In this document: positions 22,544-29,281 of the stretch, piece after piece
How positions within the stretch are numbered: position 1 is the stretch's first letter
How the letters are laid out: every line of letters starts with the position of its first letter
Source of the DNA: SHZI01 sp964391025
GTDB taxonomy: Bacteria; Pseudomonadota; Gammaproteobacteria; Steroidobacterales; GCA-2729495
Direction of reading: 5' to 3'
Length of the DNA stretch: 29,281 nt
NCBI GenBank assembly: GCA_964391025.1
Contig: CAYMKJ010000144.1
Span: forward strand, 1-29,281
Position numbers and translations under genes: made by a program
The notes under the pieces: model-generated
What the model was told of the DNA's origin: nothing
The model's database searches: none
The model's input: the letters and a program-made list of their open reading frames with translations, nothing else

Positions 22544-23482
22544 ATGAGCCAGTCATCACGCCACGTTTCGATAGTCGAAGTCGGGCCTCGCGACGGTCTC
22601 CAGGGCGAGCCCGAGATCCTGCCAACGGCGACCAAAATCGAATTCATTCGGCGCGCGGTCGACGCGGGCATTCGGCGTCTCGAAGTGACGAGCTTCGTGC
22701 ACCCCAAGCGCGTGCCACAAATGGCTGACGCAGAGGAAGTAATCCGCGGTCTCCCGCGCAAGGATGGTGTGACTTACATCGGCCTCGTTCTGAATCGCAA
22801 GGGCTTCGATCGGGCCCAGGCGACGGGTATTCACGAGATCGGCATGGCCGTGGTGGCCAGCGACACTTACAACCAGCGCAACCAGGGCGTACCAACAGCT
22901 GAGTCCGTGAAGGCCTGGCTGGATATCGCCAGGGCCGCGAAGGCTGCCGGCATCCGCGCCAACGTGATGATTTCTTCTGCGTTTGGTTGCCCTTTCGAAG
23001 GTGAGATTCCGGTTCAACGCGTCCTGGATCTGGTCGAGCAAGTCATGGCAGGTGATCCGGTAGACCTCGGTATCGCCGACAGCATCGGTGTTGCCGTTCC
23101 TTCGCAGGTGCGGGATCTTATCGGTGCCGTACGTTCCAGGGTGCCTGGCGTTCCCATCCGCTGCCACTTCCACAACACGCGGAATACCGGAATCGCGAAC
23201 GCCCAGGCGGCGCTCGATGCCGGTGCAGCTTCCCTTGACGCCAGCATTGGTGGCATCGGCGGGTGTCCGTTCGCGCCAGCTGCGACAGGCAATATCCCTA
23301 CGGACGATCTGCTGTACATGCTCGATCGGTCAGGGGTGCACACCGGTGTTTCCCTGGAGCGCGTCATCGCCACCAGTCAATGGCTGGCAGAGCAACTCGG
23401 TCGGGGAACCCCCGCGATGTTGCCAAAAGCCGGCATCTTTCCACAGATTGCTGAGATCAACCGCGCCCGGTTGGCGAGCTGA
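22544..23482 (+). CDS. HMG-CoA lyase-family C-C lyase
   Basis: A 312-residue DRE-TIM enzyme. VEVGPRDGLQGE supplies the conserved R16-D17, CHFHNTRNTG the metal-binding H208 and H210, and GIGGCPFAPAATGN the catalytic C241 loop, all as in 3-hydroxy-3-methylglutaryl-CoA lyase (R41/D42, H233/H235, C266 in human). The reaction in the family is retro-Claisen cleavage to acetyl-CoA plus a keto acid; leucine catabolism or degradation of related 3-hydroxy-acyl-CoAs would fit. Its neighbours do not include the usual leucine-degradation genes (methylcrotonyl-CoA carboxylase, isovaleryl-CoA dehydrogenase), so a different hydroxyacyl-CoA is possible. Divergent from the CoA-transferase. Confidence 0.9.
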   Translation: MSQSSRHVSIVEVGPRDGLQGEPEILPTATKIEFIRRAVDAGIRRLEVTSFVHPKRVPQMADAEEVIRGLPRKDGVTYIGLVLNRKGFDRAQATGIHEIGMAVVASDTYNQRNQGVPTAESVKAWLDIARAAKAAGIRANVMISSAFGCPFEGEIPVQRVLDLVEQVMAGDPVDLGIADSIGVAVPSQVRDLIGAVRSRVPGVPIRCHFHNTRNTGIANAQAALDAGAASLDASIGGIGGCPFAPAATGNIPTDDLLYMLDRSGVHTGVSLERVIATSQWLAEQLGRGTPAMLPKAGIFPQIAEINRARLAS

Positions 23483-23499
23483 TGCCAGTCCGGCAAGAT

Positions 23500-23583
23500 C
23501 ACTGGTCAGCAAGACAGATAACGACGAGAATCAAGTACAAGGCCCGCACTGGCCTTGAGACGGCACGGGAAATAACAGAATAT
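23500..23583 (+). promoter_or_regulatory. hyuA upstream region: repeated CACTGG and putative promoter
   Basis: In the 164-bp gap before hyuA, CACTGG occurs twice (23500-23505, 23547-23552), and the first lies in an inverted repeat with CCAGT (23485-23489). TTGAGA (23555-23560) and GAATAT (23578-23583), 17 bases apart, are a weak promoter candidate just after the second copy. The AT-rich patch 23571-23588 is unusual for this GC-rich window. Confidence 0.3.
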
Positions 23584-23646
23584 TTATCGTGGCGGGTTCT
23601 GCCGCGGTCCCTAAGCTTTACCACTTGGAACATCTGAGAGGCTTGT

Positions 23647-25704
23647 ATGAGTTACCGACTAGGGGTTGACGTTGGCGGCACGTTCACGGATCTGCTCCTT
23701 ATCGACGAACAGAGCGGTGACGTCTTCACCGCCAAAGTGCCAAGCACCCCGCACGATTCATCCGTCGGGGTGCTGAACGGCATCGAGAGGGTCTGCAAGA
23801 ACGCCGGAATCGATCCCAAGAAGATTACGCACTTCATGCATGGCACGACAGTGGCCACGAACACAATACTTACCGGTTCCGGTGCCAAGGTTGGCCTGGT
23901 CACCACCAAGGGTTATCGACAGGTTTTGCAGATCGCCCGCTCCTTCGTACCTGGCGGTCTCGGCGGCTGGGTGATCTACAACAAGAGCCTCCCCATCGCA
24001 CCGCTGGCCCTGACTATCGAAGCTGATGAGCGCATCGGTTCTCGCGGGGAAGTCGTGCGCAAGCTGGATGAGGCCAAGTTGCGCCGGGATCTTAAGGCGC
24101 TCAGCAAGAAGGGCATCGAGGCACTGACCATTTCCCTGATCAATTCCTTCGCCAACGGTGATCACGAAGTACAGGTCGCTAGAATCGCGAAGCAGGTGAT
24201 GCCGGATATCCCGATCTCGCTCTCATCAGAAATTGTCCCGGAGATGCAGGAGTACGAGCGTACCCTCACCACGGTCGCAAACTCCTACGTGCGGCCCAAG
24301 GTTGAAACCTACGTCCGCAACCTGCACCGGCAACTGCAGAAGACCATGAGCAAGGTCCAGCTGCATATCCTGCGTTCAGACGGTGGGCTGTCGTCAGCGA
24401 AGGCTGCAGAGGCCTTTCCCGTCAATCTACTCATGAGCGGCCCGGCCGGCGGCGTCTCCGGCGCCGTGTGGGTCGCCCAGCAGGCGGGCTTCAAGAATCT
24501 GCTGACCTTCGACATGGGCGGCACGTCTACGGACGTTTGCCTGGTCCAGGACGGCAAGGCCCAGTTGCGGCGCGAGACCACGGTGGGGGACGTCGTTGTG
24601 CGTGCCTCATCGCTTGACGTCCGGACAGTGGGCGCTGGTGGCGGATCGATCGCGAAGGTACCCGACCTGACCAAGGCCCTGCGTGTGGGTCCCGAGAGTG
24701 CGGGCGCGGTTCCCGGACCGGCTGCCTACAACCGTGGTGGCACGCTGCCGACGGTCACCGATGCCAACCTCGTGCTCGGCTATCTGCCGAGCGGCGAAGT
24801 CCGCCTGGGTGGCGACATGAAGTTGCGCCGCGATCTGGCGGAAAAAGCTGTGCAGGCCACTGCGGATGCTCTTCACTTGAGCCTGAAGCAAGCGGCGTCC
24901 GGCATCATCGATATCGTCAACGAGAACATGTATGGCGCCCTGCGCCTCGTCTCGGTGGAGAAGGGCTATGACGCGCGGGACTTCGCGCTCATTGCGTTTG
25001 GAGGCGCCGGCCCGCTGCACGCCAATGCGCTCGGCAAGCTGATGGGCTCCTGGCCCGTCATCATTCCGCCTGGCCCAGGGGTTCTGTGCGCCTATGGCGA
25101 CGCCACCACGCGGGTCCGCGACGAAGCCTCCCGCACATTTATCCGGCGCTTCAGCGAAACAACCGCGAAGGACGTCTCCAGGATCTTCCGGTCGCTCGCC
25201 AGCGATGCCTCGAAAGCGCTGGACAACGACGGCATTCCAAAGGGTGACCAGTCGGCCAGTTATCAGGTTGATATCCGGTACCACGGTCAGGGTCTTCTCC
25301 TTACAGTGGACTTCGAGATTGAGGAGTTCGAGCAGCGGGGTCTGGACGGCATCGCGGAGCGCTTCGACGAGATGCACCGCCAGCTGTTCACATTTGCCCT
25401 GCCGCTCGAAAAGGAACTGGTGAATCTTCGGGCCGTAGCCCAGGGCAAACCAGCCAATGTGCGCGCGTCACGCGTGGAGAAGGGCGGCGAGAACCCATCG
25501 GCGGCCGCTACCGCCAAGCTTACTGTCTACGTCGAAGGCAAGGATCAGAATGCCACGTTGTACGATCGCTCCAAACTCAAGTCAGGCAATGTCGTAAAGG
25601 GCCCCGCAATCGTGCTCGAGATGGACTCGACCACGTTGATTCTTCCGGGCCACGTCGGCACCGTCGATGACTGGGGCAACATTCTCATCACCCCGGCGGG
25701 CTGA
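23647..25704 (+). CDS. HyuA-family hydantoinase/oxoprolinase-type ATPase subunit
   Basis: A 685-residue actin/hexokinase-fold protein. GVDVGGTFTDLLLID (residues 6-20), MHGTTVATNTIL and GLVTTKGYR form the N-terminal hydantoinase A domain; LLTFDMGGTSTDVCLV and VGAGGGSIA in the middle are the phosphate-binding loops of the second ATPase lobe; GPESAGAVPGPAAYNRGG follows, and a C-terminal beta-rich domain covers about 500-685. Family members couple ATP hydrolysis to ring opening of hydantoins, 5-oxoproline or caprolactam, or to carboxylation of ketones. The substrate here is not evident. AGAGG precedes the ATG by five bases. HyuB follows after 48 bases, so the two form a complex. Confidence 0.9.
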   Translation: MSYRLGVDVGGTFTDLLLIDEQSGDVFTAKVPSTPHDSSVGVLNGIERVCKNAGIDPKKITHFMHGTTVATNTILTGSGAKVGLVTTKGYRQVLQIARSFVPGGLGGWVIYNKSLPIAPLALTIEADERIGSRGEVVRKLDEAKLRRDLKALSKKGIEALTISLINSFANGDHEVQVARIAKQVMPDIPISLSSEIVPEMQEYERTLTTVANSYVRPKVETYVRNLHRQLQKTMSKVQLHILRSDGGLSSAKAAEAFPVNLLMSGPAGGVSGAVWVAQQAGFKNLLTFDMGGTSTDVCLVQDGKAQLRRETTVGDVVVRASSLDVRTVGAGGGSIAKVPDLTKALRVGPESAGAVPGPAAYNRGGTLPTVTDANLVLGYLPSGEVRLGGDMKLRRDLAEKAVQATADALHLSLKQAASGIIDIVNENMYGALRLVSVEKGYDARDFALIAFGGAGPLHANALGKLMGSWPVIIPPGPGVLCAYGDATTRVRDEASRTFIRRFSETTAKDVSRIFRSLASDASKALDNDGIPKGDQSASYQVDIRYHGQGLLLTVDFEIEEFEQRGLDGIAERFDEMHRQLFTFALPLEKELVNLRAVAQGKPANVRASRVEKGGENPSAAATAKLTVYVEGKDQNATLYDRSKLKSGNVVKGPAIVLEMDSTTLILPGHVGTVDDWGNILITPAG

Positions 25705-25752
25705 AGCACCCGGTGCACGGCCAAGCCAGCTACAGATTTCAGGAGTAACGCA

Positions 25753-27678
25753 ATGCCAGCCAAGATTGTTGAGACACGCCCCCGCCCGTTCAGCCGGGTC
25801 AAGATCGACCCCATCACACTGGACATCATCGAGAACGCGATGATGAATGCACGCTTCGAGATGGATACGGTGCTGTTCCGCACCGCCATGTCGCCGGGCA
25901 TTCGTGAACAGCACGATGAGTTCCCGATGATTGCCAATCTCGACGGCAAGATGGTCGTCGGGCAGTTCGGCAGCTTTATCTACGGCTTCAAGGCCGCTTA
26001 CCACGGGACCATCGAAGAGGGCGACATGTTCCTCACGACTGATCCGTACACTTGCAATGGCGCCGTCAGCCATTCCAATGACTGGCTGCTGCTCCGCCCG
26101 ATCTTCAAGGACGGCCGCCTGATCTCCTATGCCGCAATGTTTGGCCATATGACGGACATCGGCGGCAAGGTTCCAGGCAGTCTGCCGACAGATGCCCAGT
26201 CAATTTTCGAGGAAGGTATCCGGGTCCCGCCGACCAAGATCTTCAAGAAGGACGTGCTGCAGGAAGACGTGCTCGAACTGATCCTGCATAACTGCCGAAT
26301 GCCCCAGTGGAACCGCAGCGACTTCTACGCCATCGTGGCGGCGATTCGTACTGCCGAGAAGCGGGTCATCGAAATGTCGAACCGCTTCGGTGACGACACT
26401 CTGTATTCCGCACTGGAAGAACTGCTTGACCGCAACAAGCGGGCAATGAGCAAGCTCATCAAGGCAGCCATACCCGCCAAGAAGCAGTATTTCGAGGACT
26501 ACCTGTGCGATGACGGCATGGGCATGGGCCCCTACAAGATCAAGTGTGCAATGTGGCGGGAGGGTGAGAAGGTCATCTTCGATTTCGAGGGCACCGACCC
26601 CCAGTCCTCAGGCTCCGTGAACTTCTACCTCAACGAGGAGATGTTCAAGATGTTCTGCGGCGTGTACATGATCATGGTGTTCGACCCGCAGATCATGTTC
26701 AACGACGGGTTTTACGACCTCATGGAGGTGCGCATTCCGGAGGGTTCACTGCTGAAGCCGCGGTTTCCTGCAGCACTGTCCTGCCGGACCCACGCCCTTG
26801 GACGGATCTTTGACATCCTGGGCGGCTTGCTCGGCCAGGGCAATCCCGACTTCCTGTGCGCCGCCGGCTTCTCCGACAGTCCGCATTTCATGTACTCGGG
26901 TTATCGGAAGACGGGCGAGTGGTACCAGCTCTACAGCATCGGTTTCGGCGGCATCCCGGGGAAGCCGTTCGGTGATGGCCCTGATGGGCACTCACTCTGG
27001 CCCAGCTTCACCAACGTACCCAACGAGTTCCTTGAAAGTTACTTTCCGCTCCGCATCGAGACGTACGAAACTTTGGCCGACAGTGGCGGTGCGGGACTGC
27101 ACCGGGGCGGGAATGCCCTGCGGGTGGGCTATCGCTTCCTCGAACCCGGCCAGATTTCCATCCACGATGACCGCTGGCTGACCTATCCCTGGGGAGTCAA
27201 TGGGGGGCTGCCCGGAGCCCGCAGTCGCAAGATCATGCTGCGCAAGACCGGCAAGAAGGAGCTTCTGCCGTCCAAGTGCGACCGCGTGGTCGTGGCCGAG
27301 GGTGACCTGCTGTACTTTGATACCTGGGGCGGTGGCGGTTGGGGTGATCCACTGAAGCGGCCCGCGGAAAAAGTGGCCTTCGACGTGGAAGCGGGCCTGG
27401 TCACGCGGGAAGGTGCAAAGCGCTACGGCGTCGTCATCAAGCCGAACGGCAGTGTCGATGAGAAGGCAACGACAACACTGCGGGCAAAAATGGCCAAGAA
27501 ACGTGGCAAGACCAAGCTGTTTGATTTCGGTGGAACCATTCCTGAACTGAAGAAGGCGTGCAAGAAGGAAACCGGACTCGAGCCGCCGAAGCCGCCCGTC
27601 TTCCAGACCTGGATCAAGTTACCGCACACGGAAGCAGCCAAAGACGGCGGGAAGAAGGCCGTCCGGAAGGTCGCCTGA
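25753..27678 (+). CDS. HyuB-family hydantoinase/oxoprolinase-type subunit with Lys-rich tail
   Basis: A 641-residue partner of the upstream HyuA protein, with AGGAG seven bases before the ATG. Family landmarks are KIDPITLDIIENAM, VLFRTAMSPGIREQHDEF, DMFLTTDPYTCNGAVSHSND, MFGHMTDIGG, FDFEGTDPQSSGSVNFYLNEE, and GGGGWGDPLKRPAEKVAFDV near the end of the core. Beyond about residue 575 a basic tail follows (for example MAKKRGKTKLFDFGG, ELKKACKKE, DGGKKAVRKVA), longer than the usual HyuB ending. The role of the tail is unknown. The usual ER-R-D substrate-loop wording is diverged, so the ring substrate may not be a hydantoin. The gene is followed by a terminator. Confidence 0.88.
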   Translation: MPAKIVETRPRPFSRVKIDPITLDIIENAMMNARFEMDTVLFRTAMSPGIREQHDEFPMIANLDGKMVVGQFGSFIYGFKAAYHGTIEEGDMFLTTDPYTCNGAVSHSNDWLLLRPIFKDGRLISYAAMFGHMTDIGGKVPGSLPTDAQSIFEEGIRVPPTKIFKKDVLQEDVLELILHNCRMPQWNRSDFYAIVAAIRTAEKRVIEMSNRFGDDTLYSALEELLDRNKRAMSKLIKAAIPAKKQYFEDYLCDDGMGMGPYKIKCAMWREGEKVIFDFEGTDPQSSGSVNFYLNEEMFKMFCGVYMIMVFDPQIMFNDGFYDLMEVRIPEGSLLKPRFPAALSCRTHALGRIFDILGGLLGQGNPDFLCAAGFSDSPHFMYSGYRKTGEWYQLYSIGFGGIPGKPFGDGPDGHSLWPSFTNVPNEFLESYFPLRIETYETLADSGGAGLHRGGNALRVGYRFLEPGQISIHDDRWLTYPWGVNGGLPGARSRKIMLRKTGKKELLPSKCDRVVVAEGDLLYFDTWGGGGWGDPLKRPAEKVAFDVEAGLVTREGAKRYGVVIKPNGSVDEKATTTLRAKMAKKRGKTKLFDFGGTIPELKKACKKETGLEPPKPPVFQTWIKLPHTEAAKDGGKKAVRKVA

Positions 27679-27719
27679 TCCAGTGACGCACTAGACCCGG
27701 CACTGCCTGCAACGGAATT

Positions 27720-27755
27720 GGCCCTGGCATACCTCGCGGTACGTCGGGGCTTTTT
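27720..27755 (+). terminator. Rho-independent terminator after hyuB
   Basis: A 14-base-pair-long imperfect stem, GGCCCTGGCATACC against GGTACGTCGGGGCT with a TCGC loop (one mismatch and three G-T pairs), is followed by five T residues. It lies about 40 bases after the hyuB stop and before the convergent iclR gene, so it ends the lyase-hyuAB transcript. Confidence 0.75.
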
Positions 27756-27773
27756 CGTTGCTGCCTGAAGACT

Positions 27774-28601
27774 TCACCCCTCGGGGAGGAGAGCTGGATT
27801 ATCCGTGGCGATCGCCAGCGCCTGCTCCTCGCTCTGGGAGAGAAAGTCTTCGCCAATTCGCTGGGCCGTGCCCCGCAGCTTCGGCACGAAGCGCTGGATC
27901 GCCTCCGCCTCCGGCACAGCTGTACTGGAGAAGCGGATGGTCAGCGAGGCGAGCAGTCGCTCGCCGGCCAGAATCGGAACGGAGAGGCTGAGTTCGTCCG
28001 ATACGCGTCGCGGGCGGCGCCACACTGCATACCCGCGCTTGCGCGTTTCAAGCAGGAGATCGGAGACTTTCTTGCGGTTCGCGGCAGCCTGGTCTTCCGG
28101 TCGTTTTGACTTGGCCAGCAGATCGAGCAAGGCGTCCCGTTGCTCCCCGGGACACCACGCGAGGTAGGCGATGCCAGACGCCGAACCCAGGATAGCCACC
28201 CGAAACCCGGGGCCACGTTTTTCGACTGCCAGCGGGCTCCGGTGGTCTGTGGTCTGCCGGATCAGCATCGTGGAGCCTGACAGGGTCGCAATGGCAATCG
28301 ACCAGACGAGTTCGCTACAGAGTTCATACATGTAGGGGCGGGCGATCTGGGTGACCCAGGCTTCGTCATCGAAGCCGTCCGACAGACCGCGGACCAGAAT
28401 CGTCAGGCGGTATCGTTCGTCACTGACCGCCCGATAGGCGTAGCCCGCGTGACAGAGGGTCTCAAGGATCCGGTAGGTCGTCGTGCGTGGCAGGTCAATC
28501 GCGGTGGCGACTTCGGACACCGTCGCCCCGTTATGCTGGTTGAGGACGTGCAGAACCTCGAGGCCACGAAGGAGGGCGCGGATGGGACGGGTGGAAGGCA
28601 T
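27774..28601 (-). CDS. IclR-family transcriptional regulator
   Basis: A 275-residue regulator with an N-terminal winged helix-turn-helix (about 8-62: IRALLRGLEVLHVLNQHNGA, TVSEVATAIDLPRTTTYRIL, then ETLCHAGYAYR) and a C-terminal IclR effector domain (about 80-255: GSASGIAYLAW, LLLETRKRGYAV, LSLSVPILAGERLLASLTIRF). In wording it is nearest to MhpR-type members, which sense aromatic or other organic acids. It faces hyuAB tail to tail and is divergent from a short-chain dehydrogenase, so either could be its target. Inverted repeats lie upstream of its ATG at 28601, consistent with autoregulation. Confidence 0.93.
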   Translation of the reverse strand: MPSTRPIRALLRGLEVLHVLNQHNGATVSEVATAIDLPRTTTYRILETLCHAGYAYRAVSDERYRLTILVRGLSDGFDDEAWVTQIARPYMYELCSELVWSIAIATLSGSTMLIRQTTDHRSPLAVEKRGPGFRVAILGSASGIAYLAWCPGEQRDALLDLLAKSKRPEDQAAANRKKVSDLLLETRKRGYAVWRRPRRVSDELSLSVPILAGERLLASLTIRFSSTAVPEAEAIQRFVPKLRGTAQRIGEDFLSQSEEQALAIATDNPALLPEG

Positions 28602-28622
28602 CTGGTTTCAGCGCTCCTGGCC

Positions 28623-28676
28623 TGACCGACAGGTGGTCAATGTTAGTCACTGGAGCCGGGAAATCCAAGGCCAGTG
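28623..28676. promoter_or_regulatory. Candidate operators in the iclR/SDR divergent region
   Basis: TGACC-N7-GGTCA (28623-28639) lies 22 bases upstream of iclR. CACTGG-N17-CCAGTG (28648-28676) is an inverted repeat further towards the dehydrogenase, and its hexamer recurs before hyuA. The rest of 28602-28704 shows no convincing promoter boxes. Confidence 0.35.
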
Positions 28677-28704
28677 TTGAATTGTTACAGAGGATTACAA
28701 ATAC

Positions 28705-28794
28705 GTGCCGGGAAACCGTATGCGATATGCACCGATAACCGATCCTGAGCAGCGCCGTCGGGTCATTGCCAGGCTGAGCGAGGCCACGCGATGA
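28705..28794 (+). CDS. Possible 29-residue ORF coupled to the dehydrogenase
   Basis: A GTG at 28705, with AGAGGA ten bases upstream (an ATG at 28720 is also in frame), opens a 29-residue basic ORF ending YAPITDPEQRRRVIARLSEATR-like sequence whose TGA overlaps the SDR start as ATGA (28791-28794). The overlap suggests translational coupling, since the SDR has no strong ribosome site of its own. There is no homology I can recognise, and it may be only untranslated leader. Confidence 0.3.
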   Translation: MPGNRMRYAPITDPEQRRRVIARLSEATR

Positions 28795-29281
28795 GCGCGC
28801 GACCGGAAGGCTGCGGCACAGTCCTCGTGACCGGTGCCAATCGGGGACTCGGGCTGGAGTACTGTCGTCAGTTGATGGCGGGTGGTTGGCGGGTTCTGGC
28901 GGGGACCCGGGATCCGGACCGAGCCACTGATCTCCAGTCGCTCGCCCGTGACAATCCGGACCGCATCCGCGTGCTCCGCCTCGACGTCATCAACGACGCC
29001 GAGATTCACGCGGTGGCGCAGGAGTTGCAGGGCCTGGCACTGGACATGCTGATCAACAACGCGGGGACGTTTGGGCCGGAGGGTTCACCAGGCGGCATGC
29101 GTTACCAGAGTCTGGCGCACATGGACTACGGGATCTGGCGGAATATCCTGGAGGTCAACCTGCTGGCGCCCTTCCGCCTGACCGTCGCGCTGGCGGCCAG
29201 TCTTCGCCTGGCTCCCCGTCCGGTGGTGGTCATGTTGTCCAGCGACCTGGGTTCGATCGGCAACAATCGCCTGGGCCAGTC
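28791..29281 (+). CDS. Short-chain dehydrogenase/reductase, 3'-truncated by window end
   Basis: The first 163 residues of an SDR-family oxidoreductase. VLVTGANRGLG (11-21) is the TGxxxGxG dinucleotide-binding motif, LRLDV follows strand 3, LINNAG is the NNAG motif, EVNLLAPF follows, and VVMLSSDLGSIG contains the catalytic Ser region. The YxxxK motif lies beyond the window. The TGANRGLG form is typical of the C-factor/carbonyl reductase branch. It is divergent from the IclR regulator and a likely regulatory target. The start at ATG 28791 is supported by the motif being 13 residues in and by the ATGA overlap with a tiny upstream ORF. Confidence 0.88.
   Translation, partial: MSARPEGCGTVLVTGANRGLGLEYCRQLMAGGWRVLAGTRDPDRATDLQSLARDNPDRIRVLRLDVINDAEIHAVAQELQGLALDMLINNAGTFGPEGSPGGMRYQSLAHMDYGIWRNILEVNLLAPFRLTVALAASLRLAPRPVVVMLSSDLGSIGNNRLGQ

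Noticed and set aside
1..29281. tRNA/rRNA genes, CRISPR arrays, insertion sequences, prophage genes
   Set aside because: None was recognised on either strand; no repeat-spacer pattern, transposase or integrase motif was seen.

Overview
The window is a high-GC chromosomal segment, very probably from a gammaproteobacterium of or near the Xanthomonadales/Nevskiales. The grounds are a fused aspartate kinase-diaminopimelate decarboxylase, a fused HisB, a TrpR-like gene heading the his operon, and a clustered ilvC-leuA-ilvE-leuCDB operon. This placement is an inference from gene content. There are no tRNA or rRNA genes, CRISPR arrays, insertion sequences or phage genes. Layout: (1) 2-2569 (+) is the 5'-truncated lysine-pathway fusion gene. 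(2) 2623-3256 (-) is a two-gene accessory module, a small helical protein plus a minimal nucleotidyltransferase, apparently read from a leaderless promoter. (3) 3488-4161 (+) is a GNAT acetyltransferase with a possible tiny upstream ORF. (4) 4192-11234 (-) is a compact his operon, TrpR-like regulator-hisG-D-C-B-H-A-F-E, with nearly all genes overlapping or abutting. (5) 11349-18310 (-) is a branched-chain operon, ilvC-leuA-ilvE-leuC-leuD-leuB, preceded by a promoter, a Leu/Val-rich leader peptide and an intrinsic terminator that together look like ribosome-mediated attenuation. (6) 18392-20261 (+) is a three-gene unit: putidaredoxin-type ferredoxin, FAH-fold protein lacking the usual metal ligands, and O-methyltransferase. 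(7) 20292-22411 (-) holds a two-domain VOC protein and a class III CoA-transferase, divergent from (8) 22544-27678 (+), an HMG-CoA-lyase-type enzyme and a HyuA/HyuB pair closed by a terminator. (9) 27774-28601 (-) is an IclR-family regulator divergent from a short-chain dehydrogenase that runs off the right edge. How it works together: the left two thirds is amino-acid biosynthesis (Lys/DAP, His, Leu/Val) with two different control logics, a repressor-type regulator for his and attenuation for ilv/leu. The right third looks catabolic: CoA activation, C-C cleavage of a hydroxymethylglutaryl-type acyl-CoA, ATP-dependent ring opening or carboxylation by HyuAB, and an IclR regulator. The least ordinary observations are a hisF that appears to start at AUU behind a strong Shine-Dalgarno, a his operon whose hisI half has been lost so that only hisE remains, the ilv/leu leader-attenuator, a probable FAH pseudoenzyme in a ferredoxin/methyltransferase unit, and a hexamer shared by the control regions of hyuAB and iclR/SDR.
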